Source: VGWG01 sp964580075 (GTDB lineage: Bacteria > Verrucomicrobiota > Kiritimatiellia > RFP12 > JAAYNR01). Taken from it: 28,356 bases of DNA. The notes beneath the pieces are model-generated. The model did no database searches and was not told the DNA's origin. It was given only the letters and a program-made list of their open reading frames with translations. Location of the stretch: NCBI GenBank assembly GCA_964580075.1, contig CAZOJL010000025.1:1-28356 (forward strand), read 5' to 3'. The position numbers and the translations under genes are program-made. Shown piece by piece: positions 7,450 to 17,000 of this stretch. Each line of letters starts with the position of its first letter. The stretch's first letter is position 1.

Positions 7450-9131
7450 GTGCTGGCTTCCTTTCCATGCTCCGCTGCGGCCAGTCCGCCATTTCCACGC
7501 TTACCGCGGGAACTTCGGTTCTCGACTCGTAGCAGCCAGTCGCCGGCCGGCTTGGCCGGCACCGGCCAGGAGCCATCCGGCTGGGGGCGCGGCGACTCGA
7601 CGATGATCGTCTCGGCACCGGTACGGGGATCGATCCAGGAAGCGGCGTAGTTGGCTTGCGGGTCGAGGTTTTTCAGGATTCCTTGCGAGGAGTCGCCGTA
7701 GCAGTACGCCAGATAGACCCGGTTGCCGATGGTCGCGAGCACGCAGCGTTCCGGATCGGCCCAGGCGGCCCAGGCCGGATCGTTGAAGCGCGGCGTTAGC
7801 GCGGGCCAGTCAAAGCTTGTGAAGAACCGCTTGAGCACGGTCATCTGCGCCGCGCCGGGAAGATTCATGCCCTCGTGCCAGGAGCCGATAGCGTGGTTGT
7901 ATTCGGCGCATCCCGGATCGTCCGCGTCCCACTTGATGAACCAGACACCGGCGCCGCCATAGGTGTAGCCGGGGCTGCCGCAAAGCAGCGCCTTCCAGGC
8001 GGACTGGCGGGCATCGTCGGTCGTGTTGACGCCACCGCAATCAATCCGTTCGTACATGGCTTCCGTCTCGAGGACCGGCCGTGTGGGTCGGTAGTTGTAG
8101 TAGCCTTGGTAACGGGCCTGCGGCGTCAGGCCGCTGTTGCGGTGTCCTCCCTGCAGGGCGAACCACGTGTGCCATGGTTCCTGCCCCAGCGGTGCGACAT
8201 CCACGTCGTACACCCATTGGTGCGCGGAGTGCGGGTGGCGGTAGCCGTCGTCGCGCGCGATCTGTTCGGCCACGGCTTTCCACACCGCGGGCCGATTACT
8301 CTCCTTCCCTCCCAGGTCAACCGGCGCGTTCATCTCCTGGCAGGTGATCCAGACCACCGGGTGGGCGCCATAGCGGGCCACCAGATAGCGGGCGAAGCGG
8401 CACAGGTCGGCTTCGGGAATCTGCGTCGAATTGTTGAAATGGCCGCACCCGAGCGCAATGACCATGCCGGCGTCGGCCAACCGGTCCATCTGGACATCGA
8501 ACACCTCGCGGAAGCGAGTCGGATCGATACGGGAGAACGGCTCGGCCCACCAGTGGGCGCTGGTGGCGTTGGGATAGGTCTGGTAGACGTTGAACCCGCG
8601 CGCCATCCGGTCGGCCAGCAGATGCTGGAACTGGCCGCCGTGGGGGCACTTGCCACCGGCATGGTCCGGATGATTGCAGGCGTCCACCCGTTCGCGGTCG
8701 GGCATCTGCCAGTGCGTATCGCCCAGCCAGAAGAAGGGCGTGCCATCGGCGTGGACGAAGTGCCGGCCGTCAGGGCTGACGCGCAGGAAGCCGTGACGGT
8801 GGATCGGGATGTCTGTCTCAATCGCTGCAGCCGTCAGTTCGCCGGTGCGGCCGTGCAGACCGGCGTCATGCGTATTCGAGCAGACGCTCGTCCAGCGCCA
8901 GAGTCCCGGCATGGTCGGCGCAAAGCGCACTCTCCAGATCCGATCGCCGTCCCAGAAAACCGGGCGGCGGATCGTTTCGCCGCCAGGCCCGTGAAACGTC
9001 ACATTCACCTCCGCGTCGGCATAGGGATTGCCGTAGGCGACCTCGGCCTCAAGGTCAATCTCCGTGACCCGCCACAGGGTGGCAACCGTGCCCGCGGGCA
9101 TGCCATCGTTGTTCTGTTGTGTGTGGTTCAT
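7446..9131 (-). CDS. DUF5060/DUF4038 glycosidase, GH140 (apiosidase)-like
   Basis: This is a 561-residue protein. Residues about 18-105 form a DUF5060-type beta-sandwich (WRVTEIDLEAEVAYGNPYAD, RIWRVRFAPTMPGLWRW). Residues about 115-465 form a DUF4038-type TIM barrel (FVHADGTPFFWLGDTHW, MARGFNVYQTYPN, DRLADAGMVIALGCGHFN, HPVVWITCQEMN). The tail resembles the small beta domain often annotated as collagen-binding (ESPRPQPDGSWPVPAKPAGDWLLRVE). In GH140 (BT1012, an apiosidase of rhamnogalacturonan-II) the acids lie on comparable strands; here Glu266 in CQEMN and Glu355 or Glu357 in PVLETEAMYE are candidates. No signal peptide is visible. I chose ATG 9131 because GGAG sits nine bases upstream; an in-frame ATG at 9188 has no comparable site. 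It lies 66 bp after the UroD gene and overlaps the next gene by ATGA. Confidence 0.75.
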   Translation of the reverse strand: MNHTQQNNDGMPAGTVATLWRVTEIDLEAEVAYGNPYADAEVNVTFHGPGGETIRRPVFWDGDRIWRVRFAPTMPGLWRWTSVCSNTHDAGLHGRTGELTAAAIETDIPIHRHGFLRVSPDGRHFVHADGTPFFWLGDTHWQMPDRERVDACNHPDHAGGKCPHGGQFQHLLADRMARGFNVYQTYPNATSAHWWAEPFSRIDPTRFREVFDVQMDRLADAGMVIALGCGHFNNSTQIPEADLCRFARYLVARYGAHPVVWITCQEMNAPVDLGGKESNRPAVWKAVAEQIARDDGYRHPHSAHQWVYDVDVAPLGQEPWHTWFALQGGHRNSGLTPQARYQGYYNYRPTRPVLETEAMYERIDCGGVNTTDDARQSAWKALLCGSPGYTYGGAGVWFIKWDADDPGCAEYNHAIGSWHEGMNLPGAAQMTVLKRFFTSFDWPALTPRFNDPAWAAWADPERCVLATIGNRVYLAYCYGDSSQGILKNLDPQANYAASWIDPRTGAETIIVESPRPQPDGSWPVPAKPAGDWLLRVENRSSRGKRGNGGLAAAEHGKEAST

Positions 9132-9197
9132 GGACAGATCTCCGAGGAGGCTTTGATCGGACGGGGGATGCGCAAATCCGGGGCGCATGGGTTTTGA

Positions 9198-10262
9198 TCA
9201 AGGGGCGTTTGCATCGGTTATCCTTTCAATATTCTCGTTGTACATGGCGAGGATGTTGTCGAGAGGGATATCCTCGATGAATTCCTGACTGCCGCACAGG
9301 ATGTAGCCGCCGCGGTCCCGGGTGAGGTCGAGGTACGAACGCACCTCCGCCCGCACATCTGCCGACGAGCCGAAGGGCAGGGTGCGCTGGGTGTCCACGC
9401 CGCCGTGGAATGTCAACGCTCGGCCGAAGTCCCGTACCAACCCGGCCAGATCCATGCCCGCGGCCGCGACTTGAATCGGGTCCAGGATATCCACTCCATC
9501 CTCGATCAGGAATGGGATGATGTCACGCACCGCCCCGCAGGAGTGTTTCATAACCTTGCAGCCGAAGTCACGGGCGGCATCGAAGTACCGCTTCAGCGGC
9601 GCGCGCATGAAGTCGTGCCACATTTGCGGGGAAACGAAGAGTCCGCGCTGCGTGCCAAAGTCGTTGCCGAAGTAGGCGATGTCGAGCATGCCGTCGGCGG
9701 CCTGGAGGAAGCGGCGGGTGGCCTCGACTTCGTAGGCGACGACGTGGTCAATGATCGCGCGGATCACATCCGGCTTGGTGTGCATCCACACCATGAAGTT
9801 CTCCTGGCCGATCAGCCAACCCACTTCGTGGAAGAACGGACTCCACGGCGCGCCGTAGGTCGCGTATTCGGGATGGTAGCGGCGGCACGCATCCCGCACC
9901 TGCGAGTAGTCGAGCTTCCGGGCGTTCGGCCAGGCGTGCGCATGCACTTCGTCGACCGTCGTGTCGTCGTCGAAAGGAGCGATCCAGTTCGGTTGTCCGT
10001 CGTCCGGATCGGTCGGCCGGTGTCTGACGCCCCACATCGTGCGCATGTACCCGTCGGCGTCCGGCCCCGTGTCGGGTTGCCCATAGTTGAAACCGATGCG
10101 GCGCATGTCCACGCCCAGCGCGCGCAGCAGTCCCTCGGTGTCTGCGACGCCGAGCTTCCGGATCAGCGCGTCCGTGACCTCCGGTTTTGCTCCGTAGTCG
10201 GCTGGAGCGCGATCGGTCGGCCTGTGTCGTATGGCTTCCAGCACTCTCTCACGCGATGTCAT
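9198..10262 (-). CDS. Uroporphyrinogen decarboxylase-like (MtaA/CmuA-type) protein
   Basis: This is a 354-residue protein with the UroD-family opening (MTSRERVLEAIRHRPTDRAPADYG) and TIM-barrel landmarks: WLIGQENFMVWMHTKPD, YFGNDFGTQRGLFVSPQMWHDFM, KVMKHSCGAVRDIIPFLIEDGVDILDPIQV, LTFHGGVDTQRTLPFG, and YILCGSQEF near the end. The HSCGA and LCG positions correspond to the His/Cys metal-binding sites of methyl-transferring relatives rather than haem-making HemE, whose N-terminal substrate-binding signature is absent. Proteins of this type move methyl groups to or from cobamides, but in polysaccharide clusters of PVC bacteria their role is unproven. Demethylation of O-methyl sugars is one possible guess. 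It is cytoplasmic, 37 bp after the propeller gene and 66 bp before the GH140-like gene. No corrinoid protein is nearby. Confidence 0.8.
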   Translation of the reverse strand: MTSRERVLEAIRHRPTDRAPADYGAKPEVTDALIRKLGVADTEGLLRALGVDMRRIGFNYGQPDTGPDADGYMRTMWGVRHRPTDPDDGQPNWIAPFDDDTTVDEVHAHAWPNARKLDYSQVRDACRRYHPEYATYGAPWSPFFHEVGWLIGQENFMVWMHTKPDVIRAIIDHVVAYEVEATRRFLQAADGMLDIAYFGNDFGTQRGLFVSPQMWHDFMRAPLKRYFDAARDFGCKVMKHSCGAVRDIIPFLIEDGVDILDPIQVAAAGMDLAGLVRDFGRALTFHGGVDTQRTLPFGSSADVRAEVRSYLDLTRDRGGYILCGSQEFIEDIPLDNILAMYNENIERITDANAP

Positions 10263-10299
10263 GGAGTCACGGTCCCTTGGTCATTCGGTCATTCCCCCC

Positions 10300-13200
10300 C
10301 TACTCCACCTGCGCCACGCCCCAGCCGTTGGGATGCATGCGGCTCTCGGTCGGGATGTCGTTGTTCACGCCCAGTTCCGGGGTGCGGTCGGACCACATCG
10401 CCCGCACGGCGTTGCGCGTGCCGCCCTCGTTGCCGGTGATCACGCCGGCGTCGAACAGGAACTTCAGGCCCGATTGCGGCCTGACCGCCGTGGCGCTCCA
10501 CGGCAGGGCCACCTCGACCACATAGCCGCCCTTGATCTCGCGGTAGTGCATCGGCAGGTCGTTCCACTCGGCGATCTCATCGAAGTCCTCGCGGCCAGCC
10601 GCCGGCGTCTCGAAGAACACCGCCAGCGGCTTCTCCTTGTCCCCGATCTTCGGACGATAGCGCGTGGCGATCAGCTTGCCATCCTTGGTGCGCGAAATCA
10701 GGACACGCAGGTCGCCGACTTCCATCGGGTGGCGGTTGTTCGGACCGACCTTGCGCTCGGCCAGGTGCGGGGTCAGACACAGTTCCAGCGCGCTGCCGCT
10801 CTTGAACAGCAGCTTGGGATCGGTCGGCGTGTTCAGGAACGGCACAGCCGACTTGACTTCGAACCGGGCGTACAGGTTCTGGTCGTCGAAACCGACCTGC
10901 ACCTGGGCCGACCGTTCTTTGGCCTCGCCGATCGGCAGCACGGCCACGCCCTGCCATTCGCCGTCTTTGCCGTCGGCCGTCGCGCCGGCCAGGCGCTGGA
11001 GCGTCGCGGCGTTGCGGCCGGTGAGCCGGGCCAGGGCCGCGGCCTGCACGAGCCGGTTCTGATCGGCGTTCTTGGCGGACTGCACAACCATGGCGTCGGT
11101 CACGCCTAGCTTGACAGTCGAGCGCTTGATGCTGTCGAGCCCGGTCAATTCCCAGATGCGGCAGTCGGCATCCCCGCCGGCGAAATAGGTTTTGCCGGTC
11201 TTGGGGTGCTTGAAGATGTTGCCGTTAAAGTTCTCGGTCAGCACCATGGTGTGGTCGAGCGTGTAGCCCGAGCGCTGGTCCTGGCCGATGGCGTCCACGA
11301 ACAGCCCGGTCTGCTTGTCGAGCAGGAAATACTGGCCGTAGTAGCCGGTCACGGGCAGCAGGGCGGGGTGATAGCCCTGCGGCAGGCGGAAGGCCGAGAC
11401 GAGAAAGCCTGGGGTGTAGCTCGATGACGTCCAGGCGAAGGCGAACTGGATGTTGGCGTAGCACCAGAGTTCCTTGCCGTCGGGGCCGTACTTCGCCACG
11501 CGGGCGCCCGTGCTCTGCACCCGTTCGCCGCGCGCCACCACGCCGCCGGAGATCATGAGATAGGTCGAGCCGTCATCGTCGGCAATGACTCCGCCGCCCG
11601 GCGAACCGCCCTGGCCGGCCGGCACCTGCACGATCGGCTTTATCGCGTCGGCATACTGGAGGGCGCCGTTTTTGGCGAAGCCGAGGAAGTCCAGACGGTG
11701 GATGGCGAACGCATAGGTCCTGCGCCCCAAGTCGCTGGTCGGTTCGGCATAGCCCTGCCCCGTCCAGGCGTACAGGTTCAGGTTGTTGTCGATGGTAATC
11801 GAGTCCGAGTACCCGCCCCAGAGGAGGCGCGCCGAATCCGGCTGGATTTCATCCTTCTGCACCGCGCCGTCCTGGTTGGCATCCAGCCAGAAGATCTTGC
11901 CCTTGTGCTGGTAGCTCAGGCGCGGCAGCCAGCGGTTGTCCACCTCTTCGTAGAGCGTGACGGCCGCGCTGGCCCAGGTGCCGGAGAGCAGGAACTTCCG
12001 GCCCTGATGCACCACGATCCGGCCGCCCACGTGATACCCCGAGGTGCTCAGCAGCACGCCTTCCTCGGTGCGGTCGCGCAGGATAGTGGCGTCGGTGCGC
12101 CAGGCGCCTTTATCGTAATCCACGAGGTAACGCACGTTGAACGCGTAGAACTTCTCAGGGTCTTTCGGGTCGAAGTAGCCGCTGGTCGAGTAAGGCAGCG
12201 AGCCGAAGAACTCCTTGTCGAGGCTGCCGTCCGCGTTCCACACCGAGTAGCGCTTGGGCTCGCCGTCGCTCTCGCAGACCCAGAGGCGGTTGTTCGTGTC
12301 CACCGCCACGGCATAGGGCACGAACATGCCGGACGGATCGNNNNNNNNNNNNNNNNNNNNNNNNNNNNNNNNNNNNNNNNNNNNNNNNNNNNNNNNNNNN
12401 NNNNNNNNNNNNNNNNNNNNNNNNNNNNNNNNNNNNNNNNGCGGTTGTTCGTGTCCACCGCCACGGCATAGGGCACGAACATGCCGGACGGATCGGAGGT
12501 GGCGACTTCGCTCTTTTGCTTGCCGGTGGCGATATCGACCAGGAACAGCGTGTTCGTGCCGTTAGCGGTCACGAGCGTAGTGTCATCGAGAACCGCCAGG
12601 CCGAGCCCGACCGGCGCCTGGGCGTTGGGTCGGCCGTCGGCGAACGGTTCCAGCCGCCCGTTGGCCGTGTTGAATCTGGTCAGGTTGCCGTTGCGGCCGA
12701 AATAGCCGAAGCCCTTGTGCAATGCCAGGACATCCCCGTTCGCCGCGGTGCCATAGAGTTTCTTCCCTTCGAGGTCCGTGCCGATGGCCGGCTTTTGCGC
12801 CTCGGCATTGCCGGTGCCGAGCACCACGCGGTCGCCATCCACGGCCACGAAGGTCGGAGCGTTGTAGTCCCCCGCCCAGCCGCCGGTGCCGTCCTCGGTC
12901 TGGTACGGCGGCGTGCCGCTCACGCCCACATCGCAAACATATTTCTGGCCGATGCCGTCGTGGGTGAGGATCATGGCGGTGTAAGAGCCGGCCGGCAACG
13001 GCTGGTCACGGTCGTCAAGCCCGTCCCAAAGCCAGGTGTTTTCGCCGGCCGGGTACGGCTCGGCGCCGATGCCGGTACACACGGTCCTGCCCGCCGCATC
13101 GCGGATCGAGATGCTGACCTTGCCGTCCTTCTCAAGCGTGAACTTCACCGGGATGTGGCTGATCGCCCGCTCCGTGGCGGCCTTGGCATCTGCGGCCGGC

Positions 13201-14012
13201 AGGTTGCCCTTCTCCATGAAGCGGCCCAGCCCCCAGGCGTCCGGCCCCATGTAGCCCAGCGCGCGGCTCTTCGGGTTGCGCACGTCGTTGAGGCCGGTCT
13301 TGAGGTCGGTGCCCTGCTCGTTGCCCCAGTGGATCTGCATCAGCATCTGGATGGCGTCGCCGGCCTTCATCGGCCCCGGCGCGCGCAGCACGCCCCACGG
13401 AATGCGATACTCGAAGGTGCTGCCTTTGCCATCCGTATCCTTTGCGAAGACGCCTTCAACGCCGGCGGGATTCAGGGTGGGCTCCTTGAAGCCCAGGGTG
13501 CGGAACGAGAAGAAGCCGGCTTTCTGGTCCTGCGTGGAATGCCAGAGCGTGAGGTAATTGACAAAGGCCTGTTCCTCGGCCGGCATCTGCGACCCGGTCA
13601 TGGTCGAGGCCGACGAGCGGATCGCCGGGTTGGCCACCAGGAAAACCTGCAGCGCGTCGGCATTCCAGGCCATGTTGACCTCGCCGCCGAAGGTGTACTG
13701 GTTCATCATCGGCGTCGGATCTTTCCAGACACCCCCGATGTAGAGGGCGTCCTGGTCGTACATCATGGCGGCGCGCATGTGATAGCTGTCGCGCGTGCCC
13801 TCATCGAGGAACATGAAGATCGCGCCGGAAAGATCCCAGTCCTTCAGGTCGCCGTTCACGGCCACCTTGCCGGGAGTTGGCACAATGCGGATTTCGGTGT
13901 TGTCCGCCTTGTTCTGGATAGCCCCGTAGCCGTGGGCTTCGCGGGCGCCCGCCAGCAGGCAGGCTGCCGCCAGGCCGGTCGCCAGATGGCGGGTGAGTGT
14001 GCGTGGGTTCAT
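10300..14012 (-). CDS. Large secreted beta-propeller protein with two CBM9-like domains (split by assembly gap)
   Basis: The gene spans the 100-N gap. Removing the gap and one of the two identical 55-bp flanks restores a single frame of 1185 codons. It starts at ATG 14012 with AAGGAAA upstream and encodes a signal peptide (MNPRTLTRHLATG, hydrophobic core, AHG cleavage region). Residues about 45-230 form a CBM9/DOMON-like domain (VNGDLKDWDLS, AALYIGGVWKD-like strand, WNADALQVFLVAN). Residues about 285-365 resemble the FlgD Ig-like fold (WDGLDDRDQPLPAGSYTA). A middle of about 500 residues has NHL/propeller-type repeats (PTFVAVDGDRVVLGTG, PYAVAVDTNNRLWVCESDG, GRIVVHQGRKFLLSGTW). The last 270 or so residues hold a second CBM9-like domain (VQVGFDDQNLYARFEV, GSALELCLTP, GYVVEVALPW). 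No catalytic residues are evident; a glycan-binding or PQQ/NHL-type surface protein is likely. An in-frame ATG at 14060 is a weaker start. Confidence 0.8.
12286..12495. repeat. Identical 55-bp copies on both sides of the N gap
   Basis: Positions 12286-12340 and 12441-12495 are identical over all 55 bases and each abuts the run of N exactly. In the minus-strand gene both copies encode the same peptide (PSGMFVPYAVAVDTNNR), the second in a shifted frame. This is what two contigs that really overlap by one 55-mer look like after scaffolding with a default gap. It is therefore an assembly artefact and not a biological repeat. Confidence 0.93.
12341..12440. other. Scaffold gap of 100 N, probably not missing sequence
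   Basis: Exactly 100 unknown bases stand between the two 55-bp copies. Deleting 155 bases (gap plus one copy) brings the two halves of the surrounding gene into one frame, so there is probably no missing sequence here. As deposited, the shift of two bases modulo three makes the gene look frameshifted. Confidence 0.95.
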
Positions 14013-14078
14013 GGTTGGATTTCCTTTCTTGCTCATTGCTGTGGATCTTTGCTTGTTCACGGTTGGGTGGTGGCTTCG

Positions 14079-17000
14079 TCAGTAATACGCTCGAACATGC
14101 ATCTTGTCCTTCGACGGCTTGAGCCGCACGCATTCCTTGACCGCGTCAAAGTCGGCGTGCTTCTCGCCGTTGACGGTCACGCGCTTGATCGGTTTGCCCT
14201 CCGGATGCCGCAGGCGGATGACGATGGCCTTGGGCGGCGTCCGCGTCGGCGGCTCGATGGTCGCGTCGATGCAGCCCTTGGCGACCGACGAGGCGATGCG
14301 GTAGCCGACCGGCCCGAACCGGGTGGGCGCCTGCTTCACCGAGACGGCCAGCCCGTCCTTGAGCCAGTTGCCGGTGACAAACGGCGCCAGCCAGAGTTCG
14401 TCGCCGCGTTCCTGGACGAACAGGATTCGCGTCTGGCACAGGAACCAGCCGGTTTCGTGCGTCTTGTTCCAGGACCCATGGTAGCTGCATTCCCAGATCC
14501 AGAGGAAATACGGATTGACCAGGGAGGCGATCGTGTTGAAGTAGGAGCGGATGAACGGCTTCACGTCGTCCCGGAGCCCGTACAACTCCACGGTGCGCCC
14601 GTAGTATGGCTGGCCCTTGGCCCAGCCGCCGAAATTGAACACGTCGGCGGCGCGTTCTCCGGGGAACTCGAAAGCCGGCATATGGAATTGCGGGGCTCCG
14701 GCCCACACCTGGGTCCGCAGGAACTGAACGTCCTCCAGATGGTCGATCATCTCGGTCACGTCCGCGGCCTGGGGATCCAGCACTCCATTGACCGCCAGAT
14801 GGTGGGGGCCGAGATCCACGGCGCACCACCAGGCGCGGCCCCAGTCCGCGTCGGGGAAATACTCTTCCGGCAGACCGAAGTAGTTCAGAAAGGCCGGATA
14901 CGCTCGTACCCAGGCGCCGCTGGGAAGCGGCAGGACCGGGGAACGTTCCTGATCCCACCGATACGCGCGGCGCAGGTCGTTGCGATACTGTTCCGCGTCC
15001 TTCAACAGGTCGGCCGCCTCGGGCCTGCCGATGTCCGCCAACGCTTCCGCCATTTCAGACAGCCCGATGTAGAACAGCCCCTCGTTGTAGAACCGGTAGA
15101 AGGCCGAAGGCGTCTTGTCGAAGAGGCCCCAGTCGGCGCTGGTGCCCGGCGGGGTCAGCCCCCACTCCGGCACCGGCCGGCCCAGGTTGTCGTTCACCAT
15201 GCTTTTGAGCCGCTCGCGCCCGATCCATTGGCACGCTGCCGCCAGTTTCGACGCCTCCTTCTCCAGCCAGGTGCGGTCGCCGGTCCGCCGGTAATGCTCG
15301 GCCACCGTCCACAGGTTCTGGCCGGTCCCGGCGATCGAGTAGCTCTTCTGCAGGGGACCCTCCGGCGTATACCGGGCGAGCCAGTAGTCGAGCGCGCGCC
15401 GGGCGAACTCCTGGTGGCCCATCATGTCCATGCCGCGGATGACCGGCTGGGATTCCGTGTCGAACGCACCGTAATCCTTCGCCGCGATCCATGCCGCGAC
15501 ACGGCGGCCATCCTCTTCGTCGCGCGCGGCGATCATGCAGTGCACCTGCGAGGCGCGGATGATGTTCGCCAGCGGTTCCTCCGGTATGTCAATCTGCATG
15601 GCGGGCGCCATGACCTTGTCCCAGTAGGCAACGGTCCGATCGAACCACTTCGCGCCTCCGCGCAACGCCGCGTGATCCTTCGCGGCGGTCTCCTGTCCCG
15701 GCAGATAGGCATACCAGCAGGTGCTCTGGCCGGCCCCAAGGCGGGCGGACAGCACGATGCCGGTATCGCTCACCCGGATCTTCACGCCCTCCGCGTTCGC
15801 CGCATCCACAAAGGCGATCAATTCATCGCCTCGGTTAATGGTGGCGCCGCCGTCGACCGCCTGGACGGTGTTGGTCTTGCCGGCGGGCGCCGAACACGAG
15901 AGAACGATCCGGGCCTCGGCTTCGGCCTGTCCCGCGTTGGTGATCCGCCATTCGATCGCGCAGACGGCCTGCCGCCGCGCCCATGACGCCGTGTTGGCCG
16001 GCGCCTCGTCGTCCAGGGGCGCCACGCAGACACGCTGGCGATAGACGACGCCATCCTGCTCCCGGACCGCGATGACCGGGATGGGACGCCAGCCCCCCTC
16101 CAGGCAGAGGTCCCGGCCCGCGATCGGCTTGGCGCCGACTTGTACGGACAGACTTCCGTAGTCGGGCGACCAGGGGCGCTCGATGGATCCGTCCTCGCCC
16201 ACGATGAACTTGCGGTTGTCGCAGGCCAGGGAAAGCATCATGGGCCCGTTGTCCATGCGCGGATCATGCGTCTTGCTCATGGCCTGCGCGAACGTCTGGT
16301 CGGGCATCCGACGCACCTGCTCCAGCACCGACTTGTGGCGGCCGACCGCGGCCAGGTGATTCTTGGCCGCCACCGGCTTGTCGCCCGTCGTGACGAACAC
16401 CCCGGCGTGCGGAACGTACACGCAACCCTTCGCTACGACATCTTCCACCGCCACCGAGAACCCGCCGGCGGGGTGGTCGAGGCGCAGCAGCGTCCGCGAC
16501 TCCGTTGTCCGTTTCGGCGCGGTATACAGGACCTTCAACGGCAGCGTCGCGGCCGTATCCCACGAACACCGGCCGGCCTCGTTCCCCCGGGCGTCAACCA
16601 GCAATCCGTTGTACGTCTCGATGCCGATCTTCGCGCGATCCTTGGCCGTGGATTCCAGACGCAGATCCGCCGTGAGCCAGGCGACATCCGGACCGTCGGC
16701 GCAGACGCTCCTGAGCACGACCGGATCCTTGGACGGGATGACCCACTTCACGGCCATCGCCTTCCTTGCGTCCAAGCGCCACCGGCAAGCCGCGCCGTCG
16801 CACGCAGGCTTGTCCGGGAGTTCCTGCCACTTCCAGTCATCGCCCTGCACGTGCAGGCGGATCCCCTCGGCCTGGACCGGGCTCCCTGGCGCCAGCGCAA
16901 GACTCACGCCCGTGAGTTGCTGGCCCTCTGTCCATTGCAGCCCGAAGCGCGCCATCCCGTCAGCGGCAGCCGCAACCGTATAAGACCCGTCCGCCCCGGG

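Noticed and set aside
12048..14060. Frameshift or truncation of the propeller gene at the gap
   Set aside because: The apparent frameshift disappears when the duplicated 55 bp and the N run are removed.
12516..15986. Plus-strand ORF of 1156 codons, and others at 13-1350, 16140-18938 and 19535-21709
   Set aside because: They lie antisense to genes with recognisable domains, are rich in Arg, Gly and Pro, and show no domain of their own. They are typical high-GC shadow frames.
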